DNA of 64,000 bases from Pseudomonas guariconensis (GTDB taxonomy: Bacteria > Pseudomonadota > Gammaproteobacteria > Pseudomonadales > Pseudomonadaceae). The position numbers and the translations under genes are program-made. The notes beneath the pieces were generated by a model. It saw only the letters and a program-made list of their open reading frames with translations. It ran no database searches and was not told where the DNA came from. Positions 24,772-33,236 of the stretch are shown in pieces (positions within the stretch are counted from its first letter, which is position 1; each line of letters opens with the position of its first letter). The stretch lies in contig NZ_FMYX01000017.1 in assembly GCF_900102675.1 (NCBI RefSeq), forward strand, positions 1 to 64,000. Direction: 5' to 3'.

Positions 24772-25308
24772 ATGAGACTTACACCCGCTTCATTGCTGTT
24801 CTGCCTCGCCCTGCTGCCGGCCCTTGGCCAGGCGGGAGAAAAGACCGTGTACGGCCTGAATGAATATGCGCGCCTTTCCGATCTTGATCTGGAGGTGGCG
24901 GCCAAACTCGACACTGGCGCCAAGACCGCGTCCCTGAGTGCCCGAGACATCAAGCGCTTCAAGCGCAACGGCGAAAGCTGGGTACGTTTCTACCTGGCCA
25001 TCGATGCTGCCCATTCGCATCCGATCGAGCGTCCCTTGGCCCGCGTCAGCAAGATCAAGCGCCGGGCCGGCGACTACAACCCCGACGAAGGCAAGGCCTA
25101 CACCGCCCGCCCGGTCATCGAACTGGATATCTGCATGGGTCAGGCCAGGCGCACCATCGAGGTCAACCTCACCGACCGCAGTGCCTTCCAGTTCCCGTTG
25201 CTCATTGGTTCCGAGGCGCTCAAGCACTTTGACGCGCTGGTCGACCCAAGCCTTAAATACGCGGCCGGCAAACCTGCCTGCGCCACCAAAGCTCCCACCG
25301 CAGAGTAA
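24772..25308 (+). CDS. retropepsin-like (former 'ATP-dependent zinc protease') exported protein
   Basis: 178 residues: a signal peptide (about 1-21, LLFCLALLPALGQAGE) followed by a domain of the family once called RimK-associated ATP-dependent zinc protease. The visible motif is KLDTGAKTA (Asp47-Thr-Gly), the active-site signature of retropepsin-type aspartic proteases; I see no HExxH zinc motif. The start at ATG 24772 is required for the signal peptide. It is the first gene of a three-gene operon with the transglutaminase/7TM and ATP-grasp genes (5-base gap, then 1-base overlap). A role in periplasmic peptide processing is likely, but the substrate is unknown. Confidence 0.8.
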   Translation: MRLTPASLLFCLALLPALGQAGEKTVYGLNEYARLSDLDLEVAAKLDTGAKTASLSARDIKRFKRNGESWVRFYLAIDAAHSHPIERPLARVSKIKRRAGDYNPDEGKAYTARPVIELDICMGQARRTIEVNLTDRSAFQFPLLIGSEALKHFDALVDPSLKYAAGKPACATKAPTAE

Positions 25309-25313
25309 TTCCG

Positions 25314-26846
25314 ATGCGCTCTCTTACCCTTCACCTGAAAGTCCTGATCACCGTCCTGGTGCTCCTGGGCGTGCTGGTCACGGCCTATCAGATCTTCATC
25401 CTTGGCATCCCGGTGACCGAGGATGAAACCGACGATTTGTGGAACATCGACGCCAAGGTCGAGTTCGTCGCCAACTCGAAGGACCCGGTCAAGGTGCAGA
25501 TGTTCGTGCCCCCCCTGAACCGTGACTATGTCAGCCTCAACGAGAGCTTCATCTCCAACAACTATGGGGTGAGCGTCAACCGCGCCGACGGCAACCGCAA
25601 GGTGACCTGGTCGGCCCGCCGAGCCAGCGGCAACCAGACCCTTTACTACCGCCTGGTGCTGACCAAGCGCTACAGCAACGAGAAGACCACGGTCAAAGGC
25701 CCGACCTTCCGCGACAGCCTGGCGGTCGAAGGCCCTGAGAAGATCGCCGCTGAAGCGCTGATGGCACCGATCCGCCAGCATTCGGCCGATGTCGAGACCT
25801 TCGTCAGCGAGACCATCAAGCGGGTCAACAACCTCAACGACGACAACGTCAAGCTGCTGCTGGCCGGCGATACCTCGTCGATGAAGAAAGCCCAGGTCAT
25901 CGACCTGCTGCTGTCCATCGCCCACGTGCCGATGGAGAAAGTCCACACCATCCGCCTGGTTGCCGACACCCCGCAAACACCCGAACTGTGGCTGCGCAGC
26001 TTCAACGGCAACGACTGGCTGTACTTCAATCCCGATACCGGCGAACAGGGTCTGCCCAGCGATCGCCTGCTGTGGTGGACCGGTGATGACAACCTGATCA
26101 CCGTCGATGGCGGCAAGAAAGCCAACGTCACCTTCAGCATGAACAACAGCGAGATGAACGCCATCCGCCTGGCCAAGCTGACCGACGAGAACACCGACGC
26201 CGACTTCCTGGAATACTCCTTGTACGGCCTGCCCCTGCAGACCCAGCAGACCTTCATGATCATGGTGATGATCCCGATCGGTGTGCTGGTGATCCTGGTG
26301 CTGCGCAACCTGATCGGCATCCAGACCCTCGGCACCTTCACCCCGGTCCTGATCGCCCTGGCCTTCCGCGAAACCCAGCTGGGCTTTGGCATCATGCTGT
26401 TCACGGTGATCACCGCCCTGGGTCTGTCGCTGCGCTCGTACCTTGAACACCTGAAGCTGCAGATGCTCCCGCGCCTGTCGGTGGTGCTGACCTTCGTCGT
26501 GGTCCTGATCGCCGCCATCAGCCTGTTCAGTCACAAGCTGGGTCTGGAACGCGGCCTCTCGGTGGCCCTGTTCCCAATGGTGATCCTGACCATGACCATC
26601 GAACGCCTGTCGATCACCTGGGAAGAGCGTGGCGGCGGCCATGCCATGAAGGTGGCCATCGGCACCCTGTTCGCTGCTTCGCTGGCGCATCTGCTGATGA
26701 TGGTGCCGGAGCTGGTGTACTTCGTCTTCACCTTCCCGGCCGTACTGCTGATCCTGGTGGGCTTCATGCTGGCGATGGGTCGCTACCGCGGCTACCGCCT
26801 GACCGAGCTCGTTCGCTTCAAGGCTTTCGTGAAGGCTGACGCCTGA
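25314..26846 (+). CDS. inactive-transglutaminase / 7TM membrane protein
   Basis: 510 residues. TM1 is at about 8-31, then a periplasmic region to about 300 that corresponds to the inactive transglutaminase-like domain family. Six further helices follow between about 303 and 495 (for example MIPIGVLVILVL and FVVVLIAAISLF), matching the 7TM half of this family. It is sandwiched between the retropepsin-like gene and the ATP-grasp gene. The three proteins probably form an envelope system in which a cytosolic ligase makes or tags a peptide that the membrane protein handles. That model follows published comparative genomics of amidoligase operons and is not shown by sequence alone. Confidence 0.85.
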   Translation: MRSLTLHLKVLITVLVLLGVLVTAYQIFILGIPVTEDETDDLWNIDAKVEFVANSKDPVKVQMFVPPLNRDYVSLNESFISNNYGVSVNRADGNRKVTWSARRASGNQTLYYRLVLTKRYSNEKTTVKGPTFRDSLAVEGPEKIAAEALMAPIRQHSADVETFVSETIKRVNNLNDDNVKLLLAGDTSSMKKAQVIDLLLSIAHVPMEKVHTIRLVADTPQTPELWLRSFNGNDWLYFNPDTGEQGLPSDRLLWWTGDDNLITVDGGKKANVTFSMNNSEMNAIRLAKLTDENTDADFLEYSLYGLPLQTQQTFMIMVMIPIGVLVILVLRNLIGIQTLGTFTPVLIALAFRETQLGFGIMLFTVITALGLSLRSYLEHLKLQMLPRLSVVLTFVVVLIAAISLFSHKLGLERGLSVALFPMVILTMTIERLSITWEERGGGHAMKVAIGTLFAASLAHLLMMVPELVYFVFTFPAVLLILVGFMLAMGRYRGYRLTELVRFKAFVKADA

Positions 26847-27826
26847 TGTTCGGACTGATCAAGACCTGGAAAGCCCTGGAGGCCCGGGGCATCATGGGTA
26901 TCAACCGGCGCAACGCGGACTACGTCCTGAAGTACAACAAGCGCCACCTGTACCCGATCGTCGACGACAAGATCATCACCAAGGAGCGTGCGATCAAGGC
27001 CGGCATCCATGTGCCGGAGATGTACGGCATCATCGAGACCGAAAAGCAGATCGAGAAACTCGACCAGATCATCGGCAACCGCAACGATTTCGTCATCAAA
27101 CCGGCCCAGGGGGCCGGTGGTGACGGCATCATGGTGATCGCCGACCGCTTCGAGGACCGTTACCGCACGGTGTCGGGCAAGATCATCAGCCACGAGGAGA
27201 TCGAGCATCAGATCTCCAGCATCCTCACCGGGCTCTATTCGCTCGGAGGGCACCGCGACCGCGCGCTGATCGAGTATCGAGTCACCCCGGACCAGATCTT
27301 CAAGAGCATCAGCTATGAAGGGGTGCCGGACATTCGCATCATCGTGCTGATGGGCTACCCGGTGATGGCCATGCTGCGCCTGCCGACCCGCCAGTCCGGC
27401 GGCAAGGCCAACCTGCACCAGGGTGCGATCGGCGTGGGCGTGGACCTGGCCACCGGCCTGACCCTGCGTGGCACTTGGCTGAACAAGATCATCAGCAAGC
27501 ACCCGGACACCACCAACGCGGTGGATGGCGTGCAGTTGCCGAACTGGGATGGCTTCATGAAGCTGGCAGCCAGCTGCTACGAACTGTGCGGCCTGGGCTA
27601 CATCGGGGTCGACATGGTCCTGGACCAGGACAAAGGCCCGCTAATTCTCGAGCTCAACGCCCGCCCGGGTCTGAATATCCAGATCGCCAACGACTGCGGC
27701 CTGACCCAGCGCACCCACGCCATCGAGGCGCACCTGGAAGCGCTGGCCAAAGACGGCGTGAAGGAAACCGCCGAGCAACGCGTACGCGTGTCCCAAGGCC
27801 TCTTCGGGCACGTTCACCCGCAATAA
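26846..27826 (+). CDS. alpha-L-glutamate ligase-like ATP-grasp protein
   Basis: 326-residue ATP-grasp enzyme related to RimK. The nucleotide-binding segment is FVIKPAQGAGGDGIMVI (about 82-98), and the Mg-binding end is LILELNARPGLNIQ (about 266-279). ATP-grasp ligases of this group join an amino acid to a carboxylate; the acceptor here is unknown. The start overlaps the 7TM gene stop by one base (TGATG), showing tight coupling, and the gene is followed by a strong hairpin. No signal peptide, so cytoplasmic. Confidence 0.87.
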   Translation: MFGLIKTWKALEARGIMGINRRNADYVLKYNKRHLYPIVDDKIITKERAIKAGIHVPEMYGIIETEKQIEKLDQIIGNRNDFVIKPAQGAGGDGIMVIADRFEDRYRTVSGKIISHEEIEHQISSILTGLYSLGGHRDRALIEYRVTPDQIFKSISYEGVPDIRIIVLMGYPVMAMLRLPTRQSGGKANLHQGAIGVGVDLATGLTLRGTWLNKIISKHPDTTNAVDGVQLPNWDGFMKLAASCYELCGLGYIGVDMVLDQDKGPLILELNARPGLNIQIANDCGLTQRTHAIEAHLEALAKDGVKETAEQRVRVSQGLFGHVHPQ

Positions 27827-27861
27827 ACCCAGGGCTGCCTTGCAGCCCATCGTAGGCTTCG

Positions 27862-27901
27862 CCGGCCCCCACAGTGCAAGCGCTTTTACTGTGGGAGCCG
27901 G
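27862..27901. terminator. hairpin after the ATP-grasp gene
   Basis: CCGGC-C-CCCACAGT (27862-27875) pairs with ACTGTGGG-A-GCCGG (27888-27901), 13 bp with one internal mismatch. It is REP-like in sequence and lacks a T-run, so it may act as a transcript-stabilising end rather than a classical terminator. Confidence 0.55.
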
Positions 27902-28018
27902 CTCAGTCGCGAACGAGCCTAGCCTCGCCATCTGCCATCTTCTCCGCCCGACAGCTTTGCGCTTCTCCCACAGGCGAATACAATCCCCCTCCTCGCTTTG
28001 TCATCGCCGTCCACTCTG

Positions 28019-29362
28019 ATGCCAACCTGTACGCTTCACCCCCTGCCCTATCAGATCGACCCCGCTGTCCATTTCGCCCGCCTGCGTCAGGCGCCGGGCG
28101 CGATCCTGCTCGACAGTGCCCGCCCCGGCGCCGAGCGTGGTCGCTTCGACCTGCTCAGCGCCTGGCCGTTGCAGCACTTGCAAGCCGAGGCGGGAGAAGA
28201 TGGCCGAGCCTATCTGCAACGCCTTCGCGATGCTCTTGCTCATCTGGGTCACGCGACGTTGCCCGACGGCATCGAACTGCCGTTCGCCGGCGGCCTGATC
28301 GGCTACCTGAGCTACGATTTCGGTCGACGCCTGGAGCACTTACCCAGCCAGGCTAAGGATGACCTTGGCCTGCCGGACGCGCAGCTGGGCCTGTATGCCT
28401 GGGCCATGGTCAGTGATCATTTGCGCTGCACGACACACTTGGTGTTCCACCCCAGCCTCGAGGCCGGCGAACGCGCCCGCCTGATCGAGCTGTTCGAAAC
28501 GCCTGAGGCCGATGAGGCAAGCGATTTCACTTTGCTCGCGCCGATGCGCGGCGACCTGCATCCTACGCAATACCGAGACGCGTTCGATCAGGTACAGGCG
28601 TACATTCAGGCAGGCGACTGCTACCAGATCAACCTGACTCAGCGTTTCCGCGCCCCCTGCCAAGGCGACCCGTGGCGGGCGTATCAGGCGCTGCGCAAGG
28701 CCTGCCCGACGCCGTTCTCCGGCTATCAGCAGCTGGCCGACGGCAGCGCCTTGCTGAGCTTCTCGCCGGAGCGCTTCATCCAGGTAAGCCAGGGCCAGGT
28801 TGAAACCCGGCCGATCAAAGGCACCCGCCCTCGCTCCGCCGATCCGCAGCAGGACGCACGCAACGCCGCCGAGCTGCAGAACAGCCCCAAGGATCGCTCG
28901 GAAAACCTGATGATCGTCGACCTGCTGCGCAACGACCTGGGGCGCACCTGCCAGATCGGCTCGGTCAAGGTGCCTGAGCTGTTCAGCCTGGAAAGCTACC
29001 CCAACGTCCACCACCTGGTCAGTAGCATCACCGGGCGCCTAGCCGCCGGCAAGGATGCCCTGGACCTGATCGGCGACAGCTTCCCCGGTGGCTCGATCAC
29101 CGGCGCCCCGAAAATCCGCGCCATGCAGATCATCGACGAGCTCGAGCCGACGCGCCGCGCGCTGTACTGCGGCTCGCTGCTGTACGTGGACGTACGGGGC
29201 GAGATGGACAGTTCCATCGCCATTCGCAGCCTGTTGGTCAAGAAAGGTCAGGTCTGCTGCTGGGGCGGTGGCGCAGTGGTGGCCGACTCCGAATGGCAGG
29301 CCGAGTACGAAGAGTCCATCGCCAAGGTGCGGGTATTGATGGAAACCCTGCAAAGCTTGTGA
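28019..29362 (+). CDS. pabB: aminodeoxychorismate synthase component I
   Basis: 447 residues of the chorismate-binding family; with PabA it makes 4-amino-4-deoxychorismate for folate. RPIKGTRPR has the PabB-specific lysine that replaces the alanine of anthranilate synthase TrpE. GGSITGAPK and RGEMDSSIAIRS are the chorismate/Mg motifs. The start at ATG 28019 gives the usual N-terminus. Monocistronic by spacing; cysH follows 126 bases later. Confidence 0.93.
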   Translation: MPTCTLHPLPYQIDPAVHFARLRQAPGAILLDSARPGAERGRFDLLSAWPLQHLQAEAGEDGRAYLQRLRDALAHLGHATLPDGIELPFAGGLIGYLSYDFGRRLEHLPSQAKDDLGLPDAQLGLYAWAMVSDHLRCTTHLVFHPSLEAGERARLIELFETPEADEASDFTLLAPMRGDLHPTQYRDAFDQVQAYIQAGDCYQINLTQRFRAPCQGDPWRAYQALRKACPTPFSGYQQLADGSALLSFSPERFIQVSQGQVETRPIKGTRPRSADPQQDARNAAELQNSPKDRSENLMIVDLLRNDLGRTCQIGSVKVPELFSLESYPNVHHLVSSITGRLAAGKDALDLIGDSFPGGSITGAPKIRAMQIIDELEPTRRALYCGSLLYVDVRGEMDSSIAIRSLLVKKGQVCCWGGGAVVADSEWQAEYEESIAKVRVLMETLQSL

Positions 29363-29488
29363 CCGTTGGCGCCTCTTCACGGGCCGAACCGCGAAGAGGC
29401 GCCTCAAGGCAAACGTCTACCTGCCATTTTTTGTTACCATCGGCTCACTACGAGCGCACAGCGCCACACACACGATGGAAACCGCCTG

Positions 29489-30223
29489 ATGAGCCAACCC
29501 TTCGACGTCGCCGCCCTGGCCGCGACCTATGCCAGCAAGTCCCCCCAGGAGATCCTCAAGCTTGCCTTCGAGCACTTCGGCGATGACCTGTGGATTTCCT
29601 TCAGCGGCGCCGAGGATGTGGTGCTGGTCGACATGGCCTGGAAGCTGAACAAGCAGGTCAAGGTGTTCAGTCTCGACACTGGTCGCCTGCACCCGGAGAC
29701 CTACCGCTTCATCGACCAGGTCCGCGAGCAGTACAACCTGCCGATCGAGATCCTCAGCCCCGACCGCGCCCTGCTCGACCCTTTCGTGAAGGAAAAAGGC
29801 CTGTTCAGCTTCTACAAGGACGGCCATGGCGAATGCTGCGGCATCCGTAAGATCGAGCCGCTGCGCCGCAAGCTGGCCACCGTGAGCGCGTGGGCAACCG
29901 GCCAGCGCCGCGATCAAAGTCCCGGCACTCGCAGCCAAGTGGCAGCACTGGAAATCGACACAGCGTTTTCCACACCCGAGCGCACCCTTTACAAGTTCAA
30001 CCCCCTGGCGCAGATGACCAGCGAGGAAGTCTGGGGCTATATCCGCATGCTCGAGCTGCCCTACAACAGCCTGCATGAGCGCGGCTTCATCAGCATCGGC
30101 TGCGAGCCGTGCACACGCCCTGTGCTGCCCAACCAGCACGAACGTGAAGGTCGCTGGTGGTGGGAAGAGTCGACCCAGAAGGAATGCGGCCTGCACGCCG
30201 GCAACCTGATCACCAAGGCCTGA
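29489..30223 (+). CDS. cysH: adenosine-5'-phosphosulfate reductase
   Basis: 244-residue assimilatory APS reductase that reduces APS to sulfite with thioredoxin. Besides the PP-loop-like SFSGAEDVVL segment it has paired cysteines ECCGIRK and IGCEPCTRP, which bind a [4Fe-4S] cluster and distinguish APS from PAPS reductases, and the catalytic C-terminal ECGLH. The convergent neighbour is cysB, the regulator of sulfur assimilation, across a long bidirectional hairpin. Confidence 0.95.
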   Translation: MSQPFDVAALAATYASKSPQEILKLAFEHFGDDLWISFSGAEDVVLVDMAWKLNKQVKVFSLDTGRLHPETYRFIDQVREQYNLPIEILSPDRALLDPFVKEKGLFSFYKDGHGECCGIRKIEPLRRKLATVSAWATGQRRDQSPGTRSQVAALEIDTAFSTPERTLYKFNPLAQMTSEEVWGYIRMLELPYNSLHERGFISIGCEPCTRPVLPNQHEREGRWWWEESTQKECGLHAGNLITKA

Positions 30224-30237
30224 CCCTACAAGCTCCA

Positions 30238-30301
30238 AGCTACAAGCCACAAGAAAAAAGCGGCCCTCATGAGGACCGCTTTTTTCTTGTGGCTTGTAGC
30301 T
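30238..30301. terminator. long near-perfect inverted repeat, bidirectional cysH/cysB terminator
   Basis: Two 32-base arms meet at the centre (30269/30270) and differ at a single position. The middle is GAAAAAAGCGG / CCGCTTTTTTC, giving an A-run before and a T-run after the GC stem on both strands. The outer arms, AGCTACAAGCCACAAG and its complement, extend the stem. Related AGCTACAAGC copies lie just outside and also beside the acnB terminator. Confidence 0.9.
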
Positions 30302-30314
30302 CGGGGCTTGTAGC

Positions 30315-31289
30315 TCAATGCACCGGCAGCTCGACCCCTTCGAACAGCTCTTCGAGCTCCTGCTTGTTATGGCACTGGATGGCCTTGGCCATCACTTCGC
30401 GGGTCAGGTGCGGCGCGAATTTCTCGATGAAGTCGCACATGAAACCACGCAGGAAGGTGCCACGGCGGAAGCCGATCTTGGTGATGCTGGCCTCGAACAG
30501 TTCGCTGGCGTCCAGGGCCACAAGGTCGCTGTCGAGCTTGGTGTCCACAGCCATCTTGGCCACGATACCCACGCCCAGCCCCAGGCGCACGTATGTCTTG
30601 ATGACGTCGGCGTCGGCGGCGGTAAATACCACTTTCGGCGTCAAGCCACGGTGATTGAACGCCTCGTCCAGCTTGGAACGACCGGTGAAACCGAACACGT
30701 AGGTCACGATCGGGTACTCGGCGACCGCTTCGAGGGTCAGCTTCGGCAGCTTGGTCAGCGGATGCCCCTGAGGCACCACCACGCAGCGGTTCCACTTGTA
30801 GCAAGGCATCATGATCAAATCGCCGAACAGCTCCAACGCCTCGGTGGCGATGGCGAAATCGACGGTGCCGTCGGCAGCCATCTCGGCGATCTGCATGGGC
30901 GAACCCTGATGCATGTGCAGGGCGACTTCAGGGTACTGCTTGATGAAACTGCTGATCACCGGCGGGAGCGCGTAGCGTGCCTGGGTATGGGTGGTGGCGA
31001 TGGACAGGGTGCCCTTTTTCTCGTTGGAAAATTCCTGGGCGATCTGCTTGATGCTCTCGACCTTTCGCAGGATTTCACCGGCGGTATTGATGATGCGCTC
31101 ACCGGCGGGAGTGACGCGTGTCAGATGCTTGCCGCTGCGGGCGAAGACCTCGACGCCGAGCTCGTCTTCGAGCAGACGGATCTGTTTGCTGATCCCGGGC
31201 TGGGAGGTATAGAGGCTCTGCGCTGTCGCGGAGACGTTGAGGTCATGGTGCGCTACTTCCCAGATATAGCGCAGTTGTTGAAGCTTCAT
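30315..31289 (-). CDS. cysB: LysR-family master regulator of sulfur assimilation
   Basis: 324 residues. The N-terminal helix-turn-helix begins MKLQQLRYIWEVAHHDLNVS, and the sequence then matches CysB along its length (TTHTQARYALPP is the effector-pocket region that binds sulfate or N-acetylserine). It activates cysteine-biosynthesis genes when sulfur is limiting. Convergent with cysH. A GAGGG ribosome site precedes ATG at 31289; the upstream 127 bases are AT-rich with a TATA-like promoter segment. Confidence 0.96.
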   Translation of the reverse strand: MKLQQLRYIWEVAHHDLNVSATAQSLYTSQPGISKQIRLLEDELGVEVFARSGKHLTRVTPAGERIINTAGEILRKVESIKQIAQEFSNEKKGTLSIATTHTQARYALPPVISSFIKQYPEVALHMHQGSPMQIAEMAADGTVDFAIATEALELFGDLIMMPCYKWNRCVVVPQGHPLTKLPKLTLEAVAEYPIVTYVFGFTGRSKLDEAFNHRGLTPKVVFTAADADVIKTYVRLGLGVGIVAKMAVDTKLDSDLVALDASELFEASITKIGFRRGTFLRGFMCDFIEKFAPHLTREVMAKAIQCHNKQELEELFEGVELPVH

Positions 31290-31416
31290 AGGTTTCCCTC
31301 GGATCAGCGGTAGGTCACCGGCAGCAGGCAGCGATGAGATATAACTATATTAGTGGTTCCCGAAATAAAACTAGAACTATTTTGTTACGCGCCCTCGTTT
31401 TGACCTACCCCCTGTT

Positions 31417-31914
31417 TCAGCCTTTCCTACGCCCCAAATGCTGCGCCAACGGCACCATGTAGATCGGAACCGGGGACAGTTGCAGCAACCGCGCCGCAGT
31501 GCGGCCGATCGGCACATCCACCCCTGCTCCCTGGCTGTGACTGCCGAAAATCAGCAGATCGACGCTCAAGCGCTTAGCCTGCTCGATGATCACCTGGGCC
31601 GGATCCCCCTGACGCACCCTCACCGCCCGGATCAAGGCCAGGTCCGCTTCTTCACCTAGTTCGTCACGAAAGTTTTCCAACACCCGCTGCTCGATGTTGG
31701 CCATGACCGTATTCACACCCTCGCTGTGCAGCTCGTCCAGGGTCTGCTCGTCGAGGTAACTCTGCAGCAGGGACTCGGCGAACTGGCCCATGGGTTCCAC
31801 CGCATGGATCACGTACAGCTCTGCGTTGAATGTCCGGGCCAGGGCCAAGGCGTGCTGCATGACAAAAGGCGCGTATACACCGAGGTCGGTGGCATACAGC
31901 ATGGAATGAATCAT
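31417..31914 (-). CDS. universal stress protein (UspA family)
   Basis: 165 residues with the Usp fold. The N-terminal MLYATDLGVYAP contains the start-strand aspartate, and GSHSQGAG near residue 130 is the ATP-binding G-x2-G-x9-G(S/T)-type loop, ending IPIYMVPL-like (VPIYMVPL). The start at ATG 31914 gives the family's MIHSMLYATD beginning. Between cysB and the ketopantoate-reductase-like gene, same strand, with independent promoters likely from spacing. Confidence 0.88.
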   Translation of the reverse strand: MIHSMLYATDLGVYAPFVMQHALALARTFNAELYVIHAVEPMGQFAESLLQSYLDEQTLDELHSEGVNTVMANIEQRVLENFRDELGEEADLALIRAVRVRQGDPAQVIIEQAKRLSVDLLIFGSHSQGAGVDVPIGRTAARLLQLSPVPIYMVPLAQHLGRRKG

Positions 31915-32018
31915 TCGACCTCCTCGACTGCCGTTACGACAGAGCAAGGTTCAGCTTAGCAGCGCCGCGTACGACCGCTTGGCCGTCCGGCGCGCTGCCA
32001 GCGCCCGGCCTGGAGGGG

Positions 32019-32966
32019 TCAGCCGCTGCGATTGCGACGGTCGATGAAGGCCAGGGTCTGATACAGCATCTGCAGTTGCGGCAAATGACACCCAGCCGCT
32101 TGCGCACGTGCCAGCGGTTCGGCATAGATCGCCTGCAACTCGAGCGGTCGCCGCTGGGCATGATCGTGGTACATGCTTGGCCAGTAATCAGGCATCTTTT
32201 CGGTCAGGCGAAACAGTTGCTCGGCGTAACCATTCGGCAAGTCATGGCCGCAAGCCTGGGCTCCCTGCACCACTTCAGCCATCAGCGCGCGTACCAGATC
32301 ACGACTGTCGGGGTCCGTCATCAGTGCTGTGGTGCTGGCCTGAAGCAGTACCGAAAGACCGTTGTAAGGCATATTCCATACAAGCTTCTGCCAACGGGCC
32401 TGAGCAAGGTCATCCATGGCCTGGGAGTCGATGCCCGCCGCCCGGAACAGCGCCACCCCTTGGGCAACGATAGCGGCACCTCGATCCTCGGCCGGACCAC
32501 TGTGGTATCCCAGATTGACCGTGCCCAGCGCCTGATGGCACACCACTCCAGGTGCCTGGCGGTTGACGCAAATGAAGCACAGTCCGCCAAGCAGGTGCAT
32601 ATCGGCGCGCAGTGACGGCCGTAACTGCTCCTCCACGCCCAGGCCATTTTGCAACAACACGACCCTGGCACCTGGGGCTGCGGCCTGGAGGATGAGCGGT
32701 GCAAGCTCCCGGTTGCTGGTGGCCTTGGCGCCTACCAGCAACCAGTCGCAGGGCGGCATGTCGGCGGCCGAGGCGTAGGCCTGCACTTTCATGTGCAATT
32801 GGCCGTGAACCGCGCTGTCCACGGCCATGCCATGCTCATGCACGATGCGGTATTCACTGCGCAACAGAAAATGCACATCGAAACCGGCCCGCGCAAGCAT
32901 GAGCCCGTAGAAACCGCCGATGGCGCCGCTGCCGATAATGCCGATACGTGGGTTGCTAGTGTCCAC
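32019..32966 (-). CDS. 2-dehydropantoate 2-reductase family protein
   Basis: 315-residue ApbA/PanE-family NADP(H) enzyme. GIIGSGAIGGFYG (9-21) is the Rossmann loop; KLVWNMPYNGLSVL contains the conserved Lys and Asn of ketopantoate reductases. Pseudomonas carries several PanE paralogues, so this may not be the pantothenate enzyme, and I give no symbol. It is divergent from the DAHP synthase gene. Confidence 0.85.
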   Translation of the reverse strand: MDTSNPRIGIIGSGAIGGFYGLMLARAGFDVHFLLRSEYRIVHEHGMAVDSAVHGQLHMKVQAYASAADMPPCDWLLVGAKATSNRELAPLILQAAAPGARVVLLQNGLGVEEQLRPSLRADMHLLGGLCFICVNRQAPGVVCHQALGTVNLGYHSGPAEDRGAAIVAQGVALFRAAGIDSQAMDDLAQARWQKLVWNMPYNGLSVLLQASTTALMTDPDSRDLVRALMAEVVQGAQACGHDLPNGYAEQLFRLTEKMPDYWPSMYHDHAQRRPLELQAIYAEPLARAQAAGCHLPQLQMLYQTLAFIDRRNRSG

Positions 32967-33066
32967 ACGCGCTCCTTGTCCGAAATCTGGTACTTGGTTT
33001 TACACCTAAACCCTCCGGTTTTCGAACGCAGAAGCATCCGCTCGCCCCTTAGCTGGCCGTACCACC

Positions 33067-33096
33067 TTGCAAATAAATCACGCCTTGGTCGTAAAA
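33067..33096 (+). promoter_or_regulatory. possible DAHP synthase promoter
   Basis: TTGCAA (33067-33072), 18-base spacer, GTAAAA (33091-33096). It would start transcription a few bases before the folded leader at 33109. Moderate match only. Confidence 0.3.
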
Positions 33097-33108
33097 ACCC
33101 AGTACCAG

Positions 33109-33174
33109 CGGGGAGCAGCCCATTGTCGAGCCACCTTGTAACGCGCTAAGGTTCGGCTCCCCGTTGCGAACAAT
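33109..33174 (+). promoter_or_regulatory. folded leader with mutually exclusive stems before the DAHP synthase gene
   Basis: Two alternative pairings share bases 33156-33159. Structure A: CGGGGAGC (33109-33116) with GCTCCCCG (33156-33163), 8 bp perfect. Structure B: ATTGT (33122-33126) with ACAAT (33170-33174), GAGCC (33128-33132) with GGCTC (33155-33159), and CCTT (33134-33137) with AAGG (33148-33151). There is no T-run, so control of translation or mRNA stability is more likely than termination. The start codon is 62 bases further on. Confidence 0.4.
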
Positions 33175-33236
33175 CTTGCTGCTGGGCCGCACGGGGATTG
33201 CTGGCGGCCGGCACCCGTGACCTGACGAGTAACACG

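Noticed and set aside
25140..26690. A 516-codon frame antisense to the 7TM gene
   Set aside because: His/Gln/Asp-rich mirror of a membrane-protein gene, with no motif; the plus-strand gene has clear helices and operon context.
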